This document shows positions 34,225-44,325 of a stretch of 64,000 bases of DNA, in pieces (within the stretch, counting starts at the first letter, position 1; each line of letters starts with the position of its first letter). The stretch covers positions 62,001-126,000 of the forward strand of contig DASYSS010000052.1 in NCBI GenBank assembly GCA_036003045.1, read 5' to 3'. The position numbers were made by a program, and so were the translations under genes. This stretch comes from Gemmatimonadaceae bacterium. GTDB taxonomy: Bacteria > Gemmatimonadota > Gemmatimonadetes > Gemmatimonadales > Gemmatimonadaceae. The notes below the pieces were generated by a model, which saw only the letters and a program-made list of their open reading frames with translations, made no database searches and was not told where the DNA came from.

Positions 34225-34739
34225 GCACCGTCCGCTTGCGGCGAGGAGACGATGGCGTCGTCGGCGAGCACGAGTTTCGGCTTGCAGCCGACCGGAAACG
34301 CGACGCTGCTCGCGACGTAGCACAGCTCGTGCGCGCGATCGTGCAGACGCTCGACGAGCTGCTCGTCGACGGGCCCGCGCGCTGTGACGACGGGATGCAG
34401 CGTGACTTCGGTGAACCTGCCGCCGCCATCGCGTGTCTCGACCATCGTGCCGGTCGCGTCGTCGCGGTAGTCGACGACGACGATTCCGTTGTCGGCCGCG
34501 AGGTGCAGATACCACAGCATGTGGCACGACGAGAGCGACGCCACGAGCAGCTCTTCGGGATTGTATCGCCCTCGGTCGCCGAGGAAGGTCGGATCGGCCG
34601 AACAAAGCAGCGTGGGTTTGCCCGCCGCGCGAATCTCGTGCGCGCGATCGTAGGCGCGATAGGTGCTCGTTCCGGATCCGCGATTGCCGGTCCAGACGAC
34701 GTGCGTCCGGTATGAATGGGTAGTCGGTTTGGCTGGCAC
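34221..34739 (-). CDS. OsmC family peroxiredoxin
   Basis: 172 residues. The two catalytic cysteines are present: Cys72 in ASLSSCHMLWYLH and Cys140 in AHELCYVASSVAFP. The N-terminal strands (YRTHVVWTGN) and RYNPEELLVASL are typical. OsmC/Ohr proteins reduce organic hydroperoxides using these thiols. It is the first gene of a pair with the SLC1 symporter, coupled by a four-base overlap; a link between peroxide stress and transport is suggested only by context. Confidence 0.88.
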   Translation of the reverse strand: MPAKPTTHSYRTHVVWTGNRGSGTSTYRAYDRAHEIRAAGKPTLLCSADPTFLGDRGRYNPEELLVASLSSCHMLWYLHLAADNGIVVVDYRDDATGTMVETRDGGGRFTEVTLHPVVTARGPVDEQLVERLHDRAHELCYVASSVAFPVGCKPKLVLADDAIVSSPQADGA

Positions 34740-34859
34740 GGTGGGTCGGATGCGGTGTACCGTGGACTACATTCTGCATGATAGCCTCGGGCCGCCGCTC
34801 CCGCGATGAGCCGCATCGCCCGCAACCCTTACACATCCTTTCCAGTGGCCGAGCATCCG

Positions 34860-36584
34860 ATGACACATCTACGCCAACTCGCCGCTGCCGCCCTGTTGTG
34901 CGGCGTCGCGGGTGCGTGCACCTCCGAAAAAACGGCGGCAACCGCGTCCGACGCCGGCGTCGATTCGGCCGCGCAAGTGATCACGCCGAACGCCCTTCTC
35001 CAGCACATCGCCGATCTCTCGGCCGATTCCATGGAAGGACGAGCGCCGGGGACGCCGGGTGAGGCGAAGGCGATCGCCTACATGCAGGGACAGTTCAAGG
35101 CAATCGGGCTCGAGCCGGGGAACCCGGACGGCACCTATCTCCAGAACGTCGACTTGATCGGGTACAAGGCGCATCCGACGGCGTCGTTCTCGGCCGGCGC
35201 CAAGACGATCGCCCTCAAGTATCCGGCGGACTTCATCGCCAACTCGCGCCACGACAAGCGGGAGACGAAGATCGACAAATCGGACATCGTGTTCGTCGGC
35301 TACGGCGTCGTCGCGCCGGAATACGGTTGGGACGACTACAAGGGCGTCGACGTGAAGGGAAAGACGATCCTCATGCTTGTGAACGATCCGCCGGTGCGCG
35401 TCGCCGGAGATACGTCGCTCGACACGGCGATGTTCAAGGGGCGCGCGATGACGTACTACGGACGCTGGACGTACAAGTACGAGATCGCGTCCGAGAAAGG
35501 CGCCGCCGCCGCGATCATCATCCACGAGACGGGTCCGGCCGGCTATCCCTACGCCGTCGTCAGCAGCAGCAACTCGCAGGAGCAGTTCGATGTGATCTCG
35601 CCGGACGCCGAAAAGCGTGTGCAGGTCGAAGGGTGGATCACGCTCGACAAGGCGAAGGAGCTGCTGCGCGACGCGGGCCAGAATTTCGATTCACTCAAGG
35701 CGTCGGCGGCGACGAAGCAATTCAAGCCGGTGCCGCTCAACGCCACCGCCACGTTCGACGTGAAGATCGACGTGCGGAAGATTCAGTCGCACAACGTCGT
35801 CGCCAAGCTTTCCGGCTCCGACAAGAAAGACGAGTACGTCGTCTACTCGGCGCACTGGGACCACCTCGGCCGGGACACCACGCTCAAGGGCGACCAGATC
35901 TTCAACGGCGCGATGGACAACGCAAGCGGAAGCTCGGCGCTGCTCGAGATCGCTCGCGCGTTCAAGAAGCTGCCTACGCCTCCGCGGCGATCGATCCTGT
36001 TCTTGTCGGTAACGGCCGAAGAAAAAGGGTTGGTGGGATCGAAGTACTACGCGACGCATCCCCTGTATCCGCTCACGAACACGGTCGCGAACATCAACAT
36101 CGACGGCTTCAATCAATGGGGGAAAACCAAGGACTTCACCGTGATCGGGCTTGGAAACTCGACCCTCGATGACGTATTGGACGGCGTCCTCAAAAATGAG
36201 GATCGGGTCGTTCGTCCGGACGCCGAGCCGGAGAAAGGCTTCTACTATCGCTCAGACCACTTCGAGTTCGCGAAGGTCGGTGTGCCGGCGCTCGATACGG
36301 ACGCGGGGATCGACTACATCGGCAAGCCGCCCGGCTACGGTATGCAGAAACGCGACGAGTACACGAACAACGACTACCACGCCGTGTCGGACGAAGTGAA
36401 GACCGATTGGGACTTGAGCGGCGCCGTGCAAGACATGGCGACGCTCTTCCGGGTTGGTGTCGGAGTCGCCGCGGCGCCGGACATTCCTCAATGGAAGCCC
36501 GGCACCGAGTTCAAGGCGCGGCGCGACTCGATGATGGCAGCCCGCACCGACGCCGCGAAGCCAGTGGAATTGAAGAAGCCGTAG
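34860..36584 (+). CDS. M28 family peptidase lipoprotein with PA domain
   Basis: 574 residues. Signal and lipobox ([13 protein letters not shown]) anchor it to a membrane. A PA domain spans roughly residues 100-260 ([31 protein letters not shown]). The M28 site follows: YSAHWDHLG (His, Asp), GAMDNASG (Asp), TAEEKGLVG (Glu-Glu), NIDGFN (Asp) and [16 protein letters not shown]. These enzymes act as aminopeptidases on extracellular peptides. ATG 34860 places the lipobox correctly; an upstream in-frame ATG at 34806 is unlikely. Confidence 0.9.
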   Translation: MTHLRQLAAAALLCGVAGACTSEKTAATASDAGVDSAAQVITPNALLQHIADLSADSMEGRAPGTPGEAKAIAYMQGQFKAIGLEPGNPDGTYLQNVDLIGYKAHPTASFSAGAKTIALKYPADFIANSRHDKRETKIDKSDIVFVGYGVVAPEYGWDDYKGVDVKGKTILMLVNDPPVRVAGDTSLDTAMFKGRAMTYYGRWTYKYEIASEKGAAAAIIIHETGPAGYPYAVVSSSNSQEQFDVISPDAEKRVQVEGWITLDKAKELLRDAGQNFDSLKASAATKQFKPVPLNATATFDVKIDVRKIQSHNVVAKLSGSDKKDEYVVYSAHWDHLGRDTTLKGDQIFNGAMDNASGSSALLEIARAFKKLPTPPRRSILFLSVTAEEKGLVGSKYYATHPLYPLTNTVANINIDGFNQWGKTKDFTVIGLGNSTLDDVLDGVLKNEDRVVRPDAEPEKGFYYRSDHFEFAKVGVPALDTDAGIDYIGKPPGYGMQKRDEYTNNDYHAVSDEVKTDWDLSGAVQDMATLFRVGVGVAAAPDIPQWKPGTEFKARRDSMMAARTDAAKPVELKKP

Positions 36585-36618
36585 AGATTGGCCGACGCGG
36601 CTGGGGCGGACGTGGGTC

Positions 36619-37569
36619 TCAGCCCACTTTCGCCGGGCCGCTCAACACGGGCAGTGCCGCTTCGATCTGCGCGCGGTGCGGCTCGAGCCACGGCGGGAGC
36701 ACGAGTGTCTCGCCCAAGTGCTCGAGCGGTTCGTCCGCGGTGAAGCCTGGACCTTCCGTCGCCAGCTCGAACAACACGCCGCCGGGCTCGAGGAAGTAGA
36801 CCGACTTGAACCAGAATCGGTCGATCACCTCGGTCGGGCGGCGGTTTGCTTTCGCGATTCGCTCGCGGAGCTTGAGCTCGACCGACTCGTCGGCGACGCG
36901 CCACGCCACGTGATGCATCGTGCCGATACCCCACGCCCCGCGTCGCTCATTGGGCATCTCGCGAATCTCGATGTGCTCCCCGGAGCCGCCGGAGCCGACG
37001 CCGAAGCGATGCCAGCCGTCTTCCTCGCCGAAATTCTGAAAGCCGAGGATCTGCGAGAGGAACGAAGTCGTGGCGTCCATGTCGCGCTCCCAGACGCGTA
37101 CGGCGTGGAGACCGAGGATCTGTTTGTCGGCCGGCACGGAGCTCTTGTCCCACGCGGCGAAGTCGCGACGCTCGGGTGCCTCGACGAGCGCGAGGTGTTG
37201 GCCGTGCGGGTCCGTCAGCTTGATCGCGCGATCCCCGCGGCGCTGCTCGGTGCCGGTCACGTTCGCGCCGAGGTCCGCCAGGCGCTCGTTCCAGTACTCT
37301 TGGCTGCCTTTGGGAATCGCGAGCGCGATCTCGACGCCAAGCCCGACGCCGAGATGCCCGGGCGCGGAAAACCGGAATGGAAAGAAGGTCAAATCCGTGC
37401 CGGGATGTCCGTCGGCGTCGGCGTAGAACAAGTGATACGTGCCCGGATCGTCCTGGTTGACGCTGCGTTTTACGAGCCGCATGCCGAATACACTCGTATA
37501 AAAATCGAGGTTCTCCTGGGCGTCACCCGCGATGGCAGTGATGTGATGGATTCCGGTGATCTCGGACAT
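36619..37569 (-). CDS. Ring-cleaving-dioxygenase-type VOC protein
   Basis: 316 residues with two vicinal-oxygen-chelate modules. Module one starts ITGIHHITAIAGDAQENLDF and continues through DPHGQHLALVEAPERR; module two has LGLHAVRVWERDMDAT, GIGTMHHVAWRVADE and FLEPGGVLFELATEGPGF. Candidate metal ligands are the His of GIHHIT, the His of MHHVAW and the Glu of LFELATE. This is the MhqO/LinE-like family annotated as ring-cleaving dioxygenases; the real substrate is unknown and may be a hydroquinone. It diverges from cydA with only 38 bases between. Confidence 0.85.
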   Translation of the reverse strand: MSEITGIHHITAIAGDAQENLDFYTSVFGMRLVKRSVNQDDPGTYHLFYADADGHPGTDLTFFPFRFSAPGHLGVGLGVEIALAIPKGSQEYWNERLADLGANVTGTEQRRGDRAIKLTDPHGQHLALVEAPERRDFAAWDKSSVPADKQILGLHAVRVWERDMDATTSFLSQILGFQNFGEEDGWHRFGVGSGGSGEHIEIREMPNERRGAWGIGTMHHVAWRVADESVELKLRERIAKANRRPTEVIDRFWFKSVYFLEPGGVLFELATEGPGFTADEPLEHLGETLVLPPWLEPHRAQIEAALPVLSGPAKVG

Positions 37570-37607
37570 TCGCGTCGGCCTCGTCGGGTTGGCTTAAACT
37601 TATTGCC

Positions 37608-38900
37608 GTGTCGAACCTGCTTGCCGCTCGCGCGCAGATGGCCATCTCTCTCGGCTTTCACATCATCTTCGCCGAGATCGGCATCGCCATGCCGGCAATG
37701 ATGGTGCTCGCCGAGTGGCGTTGGCGGAAGACTAGCGACGACGTGTGGCTCGAGCTCGCCAAGCGGTGGGCCAAAGGCACGGCGATTCTCTTCGCCATCG
37801 GCGCGGTGTCGGGGACGGTTCTGTCGTTCGAGCTCGGGTTGCTCTGGCCGCGGTTCATGGAATTCGCCGGCCCGATCATCGGCATCCCGTTCTCGCTCGA
37901 GGGATTCGCGTTCTTCACCGAGGCGATCTTCCTCGGCATCTATCTCTACGGGTGGGAGAAAGTTTCGCCGAGAGCGCATTTGTTCGCCGGCGTCGTCGTG
38001 GCGCTCAGCGGAGCGGCGTCGGCCATTTTCGTCGTCACGGTCAACGCATGGATGAACACGCCGCGCGGCATGACGCTCGCCGACGGCCGGATCGCCGCCG
38101 TCGACCCGATCGCGGGAATGCTCAATCCGTCGACGTTCCAGCAGGCGCTGCACATGGTGCTCGCCGCGTACGCCGCGACCGGCCTCGCAGTGGCCGGAGT
38201 GCACGCGATCATGCTGCTTCGCGGAAGCACGCGGCGCTTTCACCGGGCCGCGCTGGTGGCGTCGCTCGCGATCGGTGCACCGGCCGCGGTGCTGCAACCG
38301 ATCTCCGGCGACCTGAGCGCGCGCACGGTCGCGCAGACTCAGCCGGCCAAGCTCGCGGCGCTCGAGGGGCAGTTCGAAACGGAACCCGGTGCGCCTTTGC
38401 GCATCGGCGGTTGGCCCGACGTCGACGCACGGCGTACGCGTTTCGCGATCGAGATCCCGCGGGGACTGTCATTGCTCGCGTTCCACGACCCCGGGGCGAC
38501 GGTGCAAGGGCTGGCGGAATTCGATCGAGCCCTCTGGCCGCCCGTGCTTCCCGTCCACCTCGGTTTTCAAATCATGGTCGCACTTGGCACGCTGATGGCG
38601 CTCGTCGCCGCGTGGTCGCTCGCCGTACTTCTGCGAGGCGACGACCTTCTGTCGCGGCGCCGGCTGCTTTTCGCGCTCGCGATCGTGACACCGTTCGGCT
38701 TCATCGCCACCGAGGCCGGATGGACGGTGACCGAAGTCGGACGCCAGCCGTGGGTGGTGCAGGGAATACTTCGCACGGCCGACGCGGTGACGCCGATGCC
38801 CGGCGTCGCCGTGCCGATGGCGGGGTTCACGATTCTCTACATCGGTCTCGCCGCGATCGTCGTCGTGCTCATCAAATCGCTGGTCGGCGAGACGCGATGA
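37608..38900 (+). CDS. cydA: Cytochrome bd-type quinol oxidase subunit I
   Basis: 430 residues, GTG start, nine or so membrane helices. Family motifs include RAQMAISLGFHIIFAEIGIA (heme-ligand His), FSLEGFAFFTEAIFLGIYLY, VNAWMNTPRGM and GFIATEAGWTVTEVGRQPWV. The quinol-binding loop is short, as in CIO-type (cyanide-insensitive) enzymes. It oxidises quinol and reduces O2 with high affinity without pumping protons. It overlaps cydB by four bases. The promoter must lie in the 38-base gap to the divergent VOC gene or inside that gene. Confidence 0.93.
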   Translation: MSNLLAARAQMAISLGFHIIFAEIGIAMPAMMVLAEWRWRKTSDDVWLELAKRWAKGTAILFAIGAVSGTVLSFELGLLWPRFMEFAGPIIGIPFSLEGFAFFTEAIFLGIYLYGWEKVSPRAHLFAGVVVALSGAASAIFVVTVNAWMNTPRGMTLADGRIAAVDPIAGMLNPSTFQQALHMVLAAYAATGLAVAGVHAIMLLRGSTRRFHRAALVASLAIGAPAAVLQPISGDLSARTVAQTQPAKLAALEGQFETEPGAPLRIGGWPDVDARRTRFAIEIPRGLSLLAFHDPGATVQGLAEFDRALWPPVLPVHLGFQIMVALGTLMALVAAWSLAVLLRGDDLLSRRRLLFALAIVTPFGFIATEAGWTVTEVGRQPWVVQGILRTADAVTPMPGVAVPMAGFTILYIGLAAIVVVLIKSLVGETR

Positions 38901-39949
38901 TTCCTGTGTTCACGATCGGCCTGCCGGAAATCGTGGCGGCGGCGATCATCGTCGCGCTGACCGGTTACGCGCTCACGGGCGGCGCCGACTACGGCGGCGG
39001 CGTGTGGGATTTGCTGGCGATCGGACCGCGCCGCGACGAACAGCGGCGTCTGATCGCGGACTCGATCGGTCCGATCTGGGAAGCCAACCATGTTTGGTTG
39101 ATCGTCGCGGTGGTCGTGTTGTTCACCGGATTCCCCGCCGCGTTCGGCGTGCTCGGTACGGTGTTGCACGTTCCGCTCACGATTCTTCTGGTCGGCATCG
39201 TACTGCGCGGGTCGGCGTTCGTCTTCCGAAGCTATGGCCGCGCGGAGCGGCGGATCGTCGAGCGATGGGGGCTCGTGTTCTCGATCGCGAGCGTCGTCAC
39301 GCCGCTCTGCTTCGGGATCGCGATCGGCGCCATCTCGAGCGACGCGGTCGGCAGAGCGGCAAGCAACGTCGCGACGATGTCGTACTCTTCCGTCTACATC
39401 GCGCCGTGGGCGGCGCTGTACGCGATGACGGTCGGCGTTTTCGCGCTCGCCCTCTTCGCGATGCTTGCGGCGGTCTATCTAGCGCACGCCGCGACTGAAC
39501 CGGCGTTGCGCGAGGACTTCCGCCGGCGAGCGCTCGTCGCGGTTGTCGTCGTCGCAATCGTCGGCGCCGTGGTGCTCGCGACCTCCGAATCGTCGGCGCC
39601 CCGCGTCGCGCACGGCGTCACCGCGTCGTCGTGGGCATTCGTGCTCCACGCCTGCACGGGCGTCGCGACGATCGCCGTCGTCGCCGCGCTCTGGCTTCGT
39701 CGCTATCACGTCGCTCGCGTCGCCGCCGCCGCGCAGGTGACCTTCGTCATCTGGGGCTGGGCGCTGGCACAATACCCGTTCATCATTCCGCCCACGCTCA
39801 CGATTCGTAACGCCGCCGCGCCGGCGGCGACGCTCGAGCTGCTGATCGCCGGCCTCGTCGGCGGAGCGTTGATCCTGATTCCCTCGCTGGGCTTCCTCTT
39901 CAAGACGTTCGCGTCGGCGCCGGCTACCGGCGCCGGATCAACGCACTGA
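38897..39949 (+). CDS. cydB: Cytochrome bd-type quinol oxidase subunit II
   Basis: 350 residues with eight or nine membrane helices. It has the CydB opening (LTGYALTGGADYGGGVWDLL), GPIWEANHVWLIVAVVVLFT and GIVLRGSAFVFRSYG. The ATG at 38897 overlaps the cydA stop. It is the partner of CydA in the inner-membrane terminal oxidase. No cydX-like small ORF was evident downstream: its last 26 bases overlap the convergent VWA gene. Confidence 0.93.
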   Translation: MIPVFTIGLPEIVAAAIIVALTGYALTGGADYGGGVWDLLAIGPRRDEQRRLIADSIGPIWEANHVWLIVAVVVLFTGFPAAFGVLGTVLHVPLTILLVGIVLRGSAFVFRSYGRAERRIVERWGLVFSIASVVTPLCFGIAIGAISSDAVGRAASNVATMSYSSVYIAPWAALYAMTVGVFALALFAMLAAVYLAHAATEPALREDFRRRALVAVVVVAIVGAVVLATSESSAPRVAHGVTASSWAFVLHACTGVATIAVVAALWLRRYHVARVAAAAQVTFVIWGWALAQYPFIIPPTLTIRNAAAPAATLELLIAGLVGGALILIPSLGFLFKTFASAPATGAGSTH

Positions 39950-41888
39950 CCACGGCGAGCAACGCCGACGGGAGTTGCTCCGGCCGCTGCACCATGCGGT
40001 GACCGGCGCGGCCGAAGATCCTCGGCAGATACTCTGAGGCGTTGGCGTCGACGGTGAGGCAGAACGGAAAGATGCCCGACGCTCGCGCTTCGAGAATCGC
40101 CTGACGCGCGTCTTCGACGCCGTGCGGCCCTTGGTAGCGATCGACGTCGTTCGGCCGGCCGTCGGAAAGAATCAGCAACAGACGATGTCCAGCCGATCGC
40201 CGCGCGAGATGGCGCGACGCGAAGCGAACCGCCGCGCCGAGCCGCGTGAACCCGCCGGGCTCGATTCCGGCGACGCGCCGCCGAATGCGATCGCCGTTGT
40301 GCTCGGTGAAGTCCTTGATGCGTTGCACGCGGACGTCGTCGGCGGTTTTTCCGGCGAAGGTGTGCACCGCGAACGAATCGCCAAGCGCGTCGAGCGCGTC
40401 GCTCGCCAAGAGCAGCGCGATCTTCTCGAGATCGACGATTCTGAGCCCGTCGCTCACCCGCGTCTCCGTCGATCCGCTGACGTCCACGAGGAGCGAGAGG
40501 GCCAACCCTCGTCGTGCGGGCCTGGCTTCGCGATAGAAACGATCGTCGGGCGCGTCGCCGACACGGCGGTCGATCACCGCGTCCACCCAAGCCGCGACGT
40601 CGAGCTCGTCGCCGGAAACCCGACGGTTCAACAGCATGCGGCGCGCGCGAAGGCGCTCGAAGTGATGGCGAATCGTGCGCACGAGCGCGCTGTGTCGCTG
40701 CATCACGTCGGCCGCCCACGCCACGTCGCCGTCGATTGGGTCCTGCAGCCGCACGAGCGCGACGCGCTTGTCGTAACGGCCGGCGGCCGAATCCCATTCG
40801 TCTTGCGCCGCAACGACCGGCGGAAGTAAGCGCAATTCGTCGAGATCGATCGTCGGCAATCGGTCCTGCGTGTGCTCGAATGCGTTCGTCCCTCGAAGCG
40901 CTCGGCGATCGGGATCGGGCCTCGCGTACGGGTCGAACGCCGATGACTCGTCTTCGAGCCGCTCGTCCGGCGGCGCGGTCGGGTCGAAGGCTTTTCCCTG
41001 CGACTCGGCTTCGTCATCAGACTTGCGCTCCTCCGCTTGGTCGATCGAGGCGGAGCGACGCGTCGGGGCGGCGTCAGATCCGGCGATGGGCAGGCGCTCC
41101 GGGGCGCGGTCGAACGGATTGTCGGATTCGCGAATGACCTCCGCCCCCGCCACCGTGCCCCAGTGCATCGTGGGAGGCAATCCACGGTAGCGGCCGCCGA
41201 GCCGGCGAATGCGCGACGCGGCTTCTCGCGCCCAAGCCAACGAGTCACCGGGGGTGGCGTGCATCGCGGCGGGTTGGTCGGACCCGCGCAGCGCATCGCG
41301 CAGAAGCATCTCGACATCGCGCTCCTGTGGCGAGAGCGACGAGAGCATCGGCCGCGTTTCCAGCGCCGACGCGCGTTCGGCGCCGAGCGACTCGGCCAAC
41401 CCCGGGTGGCGCCGCATGAGATCAGCGTCGATGGACGTCCCCTCGCGCAGCAGATAGAGATCGCGCTCGAGGGGATCGGCGGTCGGCAAGTGGCGCGGCG
41501 TTCCGCGCGCGATTCGCTCGGCTTGCTCGATCGCGAGAATGCGATAGCGGGCCACGGCCGACGCCTGGCCGTCCGGCGCGTCGAGAAATTCCGGCAACCG
41601 GATCGTCTCGCCGTCGACGGAAGGTGTCGTTCGGCGCGCGTCGGCTTGGGCGCCGAGAAACCTCGCGAGTCGGTCGACCCAACCATTTGGCGCGCGCTCC
41701 GTCATCGCCAACGCCATCGGCCGTCCGTACAGCGCGGCGACGACCAATTCGAGCCTCCGCTGCACGGTCTCGAGGCGGACGTCGGGGCGCCGCGATGAGA
41801 ATCGCGCGCGCACACGTTCGCGCAGTCGCCGCGCGGTATGCTCGGCCTTGCGCACGAGCCGTCTCGCGCGTGAAACCGTGTGCGGCAC
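39924..41888 (-). CDS. VWA-domain protein, NorD/CbbO-like
   Basis: 654 residues. The C-terminal 200 residues are a von Willebrand A domain with the MIDAS motif LSLLVDVSGSTETRV and LLLILSDGRPNDVDRY. The N-terminal part is helical and basic, and a central acidic, disordered stretch (EERKSDDEAESQGKAFDPTA) links them. NorD/CbbO proteins work with a MoxR-type ATPase to activate or insert metal into nitric oxide reductase or Rubisco. GTG start at 41888 shares one base with the TAG of the upstream ATPase gene. It is convergent with cydB, with overlapping 3' ends. Confidence 0.85.
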   Translation of the reverse strand: MPHTVSRARRLVRKAEHTARRLRERVRARFSSRRPDVRLETVQRRLELVVAALYGRPMALAMTERAPNGWVDRLARFLGAQADARRTTPSVDGETIRLPEFLDAPDGQASAVARYRILAIEQAERIARGTPRHLPTADPLERDLYLLREGTSIDADLMRRHPGLAESLGAERASALETRPMLSSLSPQERDVEMLLRDALRGSDQPAAMHATPGDSLAWAREAASRIRRLGGRYRGLPPTMHWGTVAGAEVIRESDNPFDRAPERLPIAGSDAAPTRRSASIDQAEERKSDDEAESQGKAFDPTAPPDERLEDESSAFDPYARPDPDRRALRGTNAFEHTQDRLPTIDLDELRLLPPVVAAQDEWDSAAGRYDKRVALVRLQDPIDGDVAWAADVMQRHSALVRTIRHHFERLRARRMLLNRRVSGDELDVAAWVDAVIDRRVGDAPDDRFYREARPARRGLALSLLVDVSGSTETRVSDGLRIVDLEKIALLLASDALDALGDSFAVHTFAGKTADDVRVQRIKDFTEHNGDRIRRRVAGIEPGGFTRLGAAVRFASRHLARRSAGHRLLLILSDGRPNDVDRYQGPHGVEDARQAILEARASGIFPFCLTVDANASEYLPRIFGRAGHRMVQRPEQLPSALLAVVSALIRRR

Positions 41889-42733
41889 TACAACAACGCC
41901 GCGACGAGATCGGCGATGGCGCTCACGAGATCGGGGTCGTCCGTCAGCGGCCCGACGAACGCCGCCTGACATGCATCCTGCGCCGACACGCCATCGGCGA
42001 TCAGCTTGGCGGCAGAGACGAGCAAGCGTGTCCCCGGTCCCTCCGCCAAGCCTTGATCTTTGAGCCGCCGGACCTTGTGCGCGAGCTCGACGAGCGCTTG
42101 CGCGGTGCCGCGCTTCACGCCGCTCTCGTGCGCCACGATCTCCGCCTCGGCGCCCGCCGCAGGAAAATCGAACTCGAGCGTGACGAATCGCTGTCGCGTG
42201 CTCGGCTTCAAATCCTTGATCGCGTGCTGATAGCCCGGGTTGTACGAGATCACGAGCTGGAAGCCCGGCGCCGCCTCGACGACGTCGCCCGTTTTTTCGA
42301 TCGGCAGCAGACGCCGATCGTCGGTGAGCGGATGAATCACGACGACCGTGTCCTGCCGCGCCTCGACCACTTCGTCGAGATAACAGATCGCGCCAAGCCG
42401 AGCCGCGGTCGTGAGCGGGCCGTCGACCCAAACCGTCTCGTCGCCCTTGATCAGGAAGCGGCCCGTGAGATCGCTCGCCGAGAGATCGTCGTGGCACGCG
42501 ATGGTGACGAGCGGCCGTCCGAGCTTCCACGCCATGTGCTCGATGAACCGCGTCTTCCCGCACCCCGTCGGCCCCTTGAGCATGACCGGCAGCCCGCGCG
42601 CGTGACACTTGGCGAACACCTCGACCTCGTCTCCCGACGCGAGATAGTACGGCTCCCGCGCCACCCACCGCGCGCCGTGTTCGGCCGAGTGCACGAGGTC
42701 CGGCGACAACGTTTGGCGACTCTGTTTCAGCAT
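41888..42733 (-). CDS. MoxR-family AAA+ ATPase, NorQ/CbbQ-like
   Basis: 281 residues. Walker A is [15 protein letters not shown], Walker [17 protein letters not shown], and sensor/arginine regions appear in [20 protein letters not shown]. The N-terminal [20 protein letters not shown] and C-terminal [20 protein letters not shown] match NirQ/NorQ/CbbQ. It is a chaperone-like ATPase that remodels a metalloenzyme together with the VWA partner. No nor, nos or cbb target gene lies in the window. Confidence 0.9.
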   Translation of the reverse strand: MLKQSRQTLSPDLVHSAEHGARWVAREPYYLASGDEVEVFAKCHARGLPVMLKGPTGCGKTRFIEHMAWKLGRPLVTIACHDDLSASDLTGRFLIKGDETVWVDGPLTTAARLGAICYLDEVVEARQDTVVVIHPLTDDRRLLPIEKTGDVVEAAPGFQLVISYNPGYQHAIKDLKPSTRQRFVTLEFDFPAAGAEAEIVAHESGVKRGTAQALVELAHKVRRLKDQGLAEGPGTRLLVSAAKLIADGVSAQDACQAAFVGPLTDDPDLVSAIADLVAALL

Positions 42734-42924
42734 CGTGAGTTCAGGTGAGAATTCGCAGCATGATGTGCGGTCTCGTACTCGCTAGGCCAGTTCCATGACG
42801 AATTTCGGACAATCGAGTTCGTCCGCGCGCGTCCACGTTGATACCCGCGCCGGCGAGAGATGACCCCCCCGAAAATCCTCAGGCCGTCTTCCCACGCGAG
42901 CCCGGGCTCAACAACTTCCCGCCC

Positions 42925-44271
42925 ATGAACCGACGCGATTTCAACGCCATAGCGGCAACCGGCGCGGCCACGGCGTTTTTTCGTCGTATTGCCGGCGGCT
43001 CCGCGGCCCCGCAGACCGCCGGCCTCCCGGCCTCCCCGCAGCCCGATCTCCACGTCAACGCCGACCGCATCAACTCGCACCTCGCCGCGCTCGGCGAGTT
43101 CGGCAAGAACCCCGAGGGCGGTGTGTCGCGCGTGGCGTACAGCGACGCCGACAAGGCGGCACGGGCGAAGGTCATGGAGTGGATGCGCGCGGCGAAGCTC
43201 GAGCCGAGCATCGACTTCGCCGGAAACATCATCGGCCGTCGCGCCGGAAGCGACGCGTCGCTCCATCCGCTCCTCTTCGGCTCACATATCGACTCGGTTC
43301 CCGGCGGCGGTGACTACGACGGACAAGTCGGATCCACGTCCGCGATCGAAGTCGCCCAGACGCTGGCTGAGCATTCGATCGTCACGCGGCATCCGCTCGA
43401 GGTCGTGATCTGGCAGAATGAAGAGGGTGGGCTGTTCGGCAGCCGCGCGGTGAGCGGCCAACTCACGGCGGCCGAGCTCAAGACCGTCTCGAGCAGCGGC
43501 AAGACGGTCGAAGACGGGATTCGCTTCATCGGCGGCGATCCCGCGCGCCTCGCCGACGTCAAGCGTCCGAAGGGATCGATCGCCGGATACTTCGAGCTGC
43601 ACATCGAGCAGGGCGGCACGCTCGACGCGGCCAAGGTCGACATCGGCGTAGTGGAGGGAATCGTCGGCATCAAGCAGTGGGAGGTCACGGTCGCCGGATT
43701 CCAGAACCACGCCGGTACGACCGCGATGAATCAGCGGCACGACGCGCTGCTCGCCGCCGCGCGCTTCGTGGACATGGTGAATCGTGTCGTAGTCGGCATC
43801 GCGGGGCGACAGGTCGGAACGGTCGGTCGGATACAGGCGTTCCCCGGCGCGCCGAACGTCATTCCGGGCAAGGTTGTCTGCACGCTCGAGCTGCGCGACC
43901 TCGACGACGCCAAAATCGACTCGATGTACGCGACGATTCGCAAGAACGCCGACGCGATCGGAAAGCAGAACGGAACGTCGTTCGCGTTCGCCGAGCTGCA
44001 TGCCAACGTCGCCGCGCCGACCGATCCGCGCATGCGCAAGATCATCGCCGATTCGGCGGCGTCACTCCACCTCTCGACTCGACAGATGCCGAGCGGCGCC
44101 GGGCACGACGCTCAGGCGATGGCGGTGATCGGTCCGATCGGGATGATCTTCATTCCGAGCGTCGGCGGCATCAGCCACTCGCCGAAGGAGTTCTCGAAGC
44201 CGGCGGACATCGCCAACGGCGCGAACGTCTTGCTGCGCTCCGTGCTCGCGGCGGACAAGGCGCTCGCGTAG
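42925..44271 (+). CDS. M20 family hydrolase (N-carbamoyl-L-amino-acid hydrolase type), Tat-exported
   Basis: 448 residues. The N-terminus MNRRDFNAIAATGAATAFF is a Tat signal. The metal site of the M20 carbamoylase/ureidoglycolate group is visible: FGSHIDSVPGGGDYDG (His, Asp), WQNEEGGLFGSRA (Glu-Glu), FELHIEQGG (His) and SVGGISHSPKEF (His). The dimerisation domain contains FQNHAGTTAMNQRHDAL. Such enzymes hydrolyse N-carbamoyl amino acids, allantoate or beta-ureido acids; export is less usual. ATG 42925 is preferred over an upstream in-frame start at 42838. Confidence 0.88.
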   Translation: MNRRDFNAIAATGAATAFFRRIAGGSAAPQTAGLPASPQPDLHVNADRINSHLAALGEFGKNPEGGVSRVAYSDADKAARAKVMEWMRAAKLEPSIDFAGNIIGRRAGSDASLHPLLFGSHIDSVPGGGDYDGQVGSTSAIEVAQTLAEHSIVTRHPLEVVIWQNEEGGLFGSRAVSGQLTAAELKTVSSSGKTVEDGIRFIGGDPARLADVKRPKGSIAGYFELHIEQGGTLDAAKVDIGVVEGIVGIKQWEVTVAGFQNHAGTTAMNQRHDALLAAARFVDMVNRVVVGIAGRQVGTVGRIQAFPGAPNVIPGKVVCTLELRDLDDAKIDSMYATIRKNADAIGKQNGTSFAFAELHANVAAPTDPRMRKIIADSAASLHLSTRQMPSGAGHDAQAMAVIGPIGMIFIPSVGGISHSPKEFSKPADIANGANVLLRSVLAADKALA

Positions 44272-44325
44272 CGCTCGATTTCAGCGCGCGCCGCGGCGGC
44301 CGCAGCCACCCGCCGCCTCCACTCC

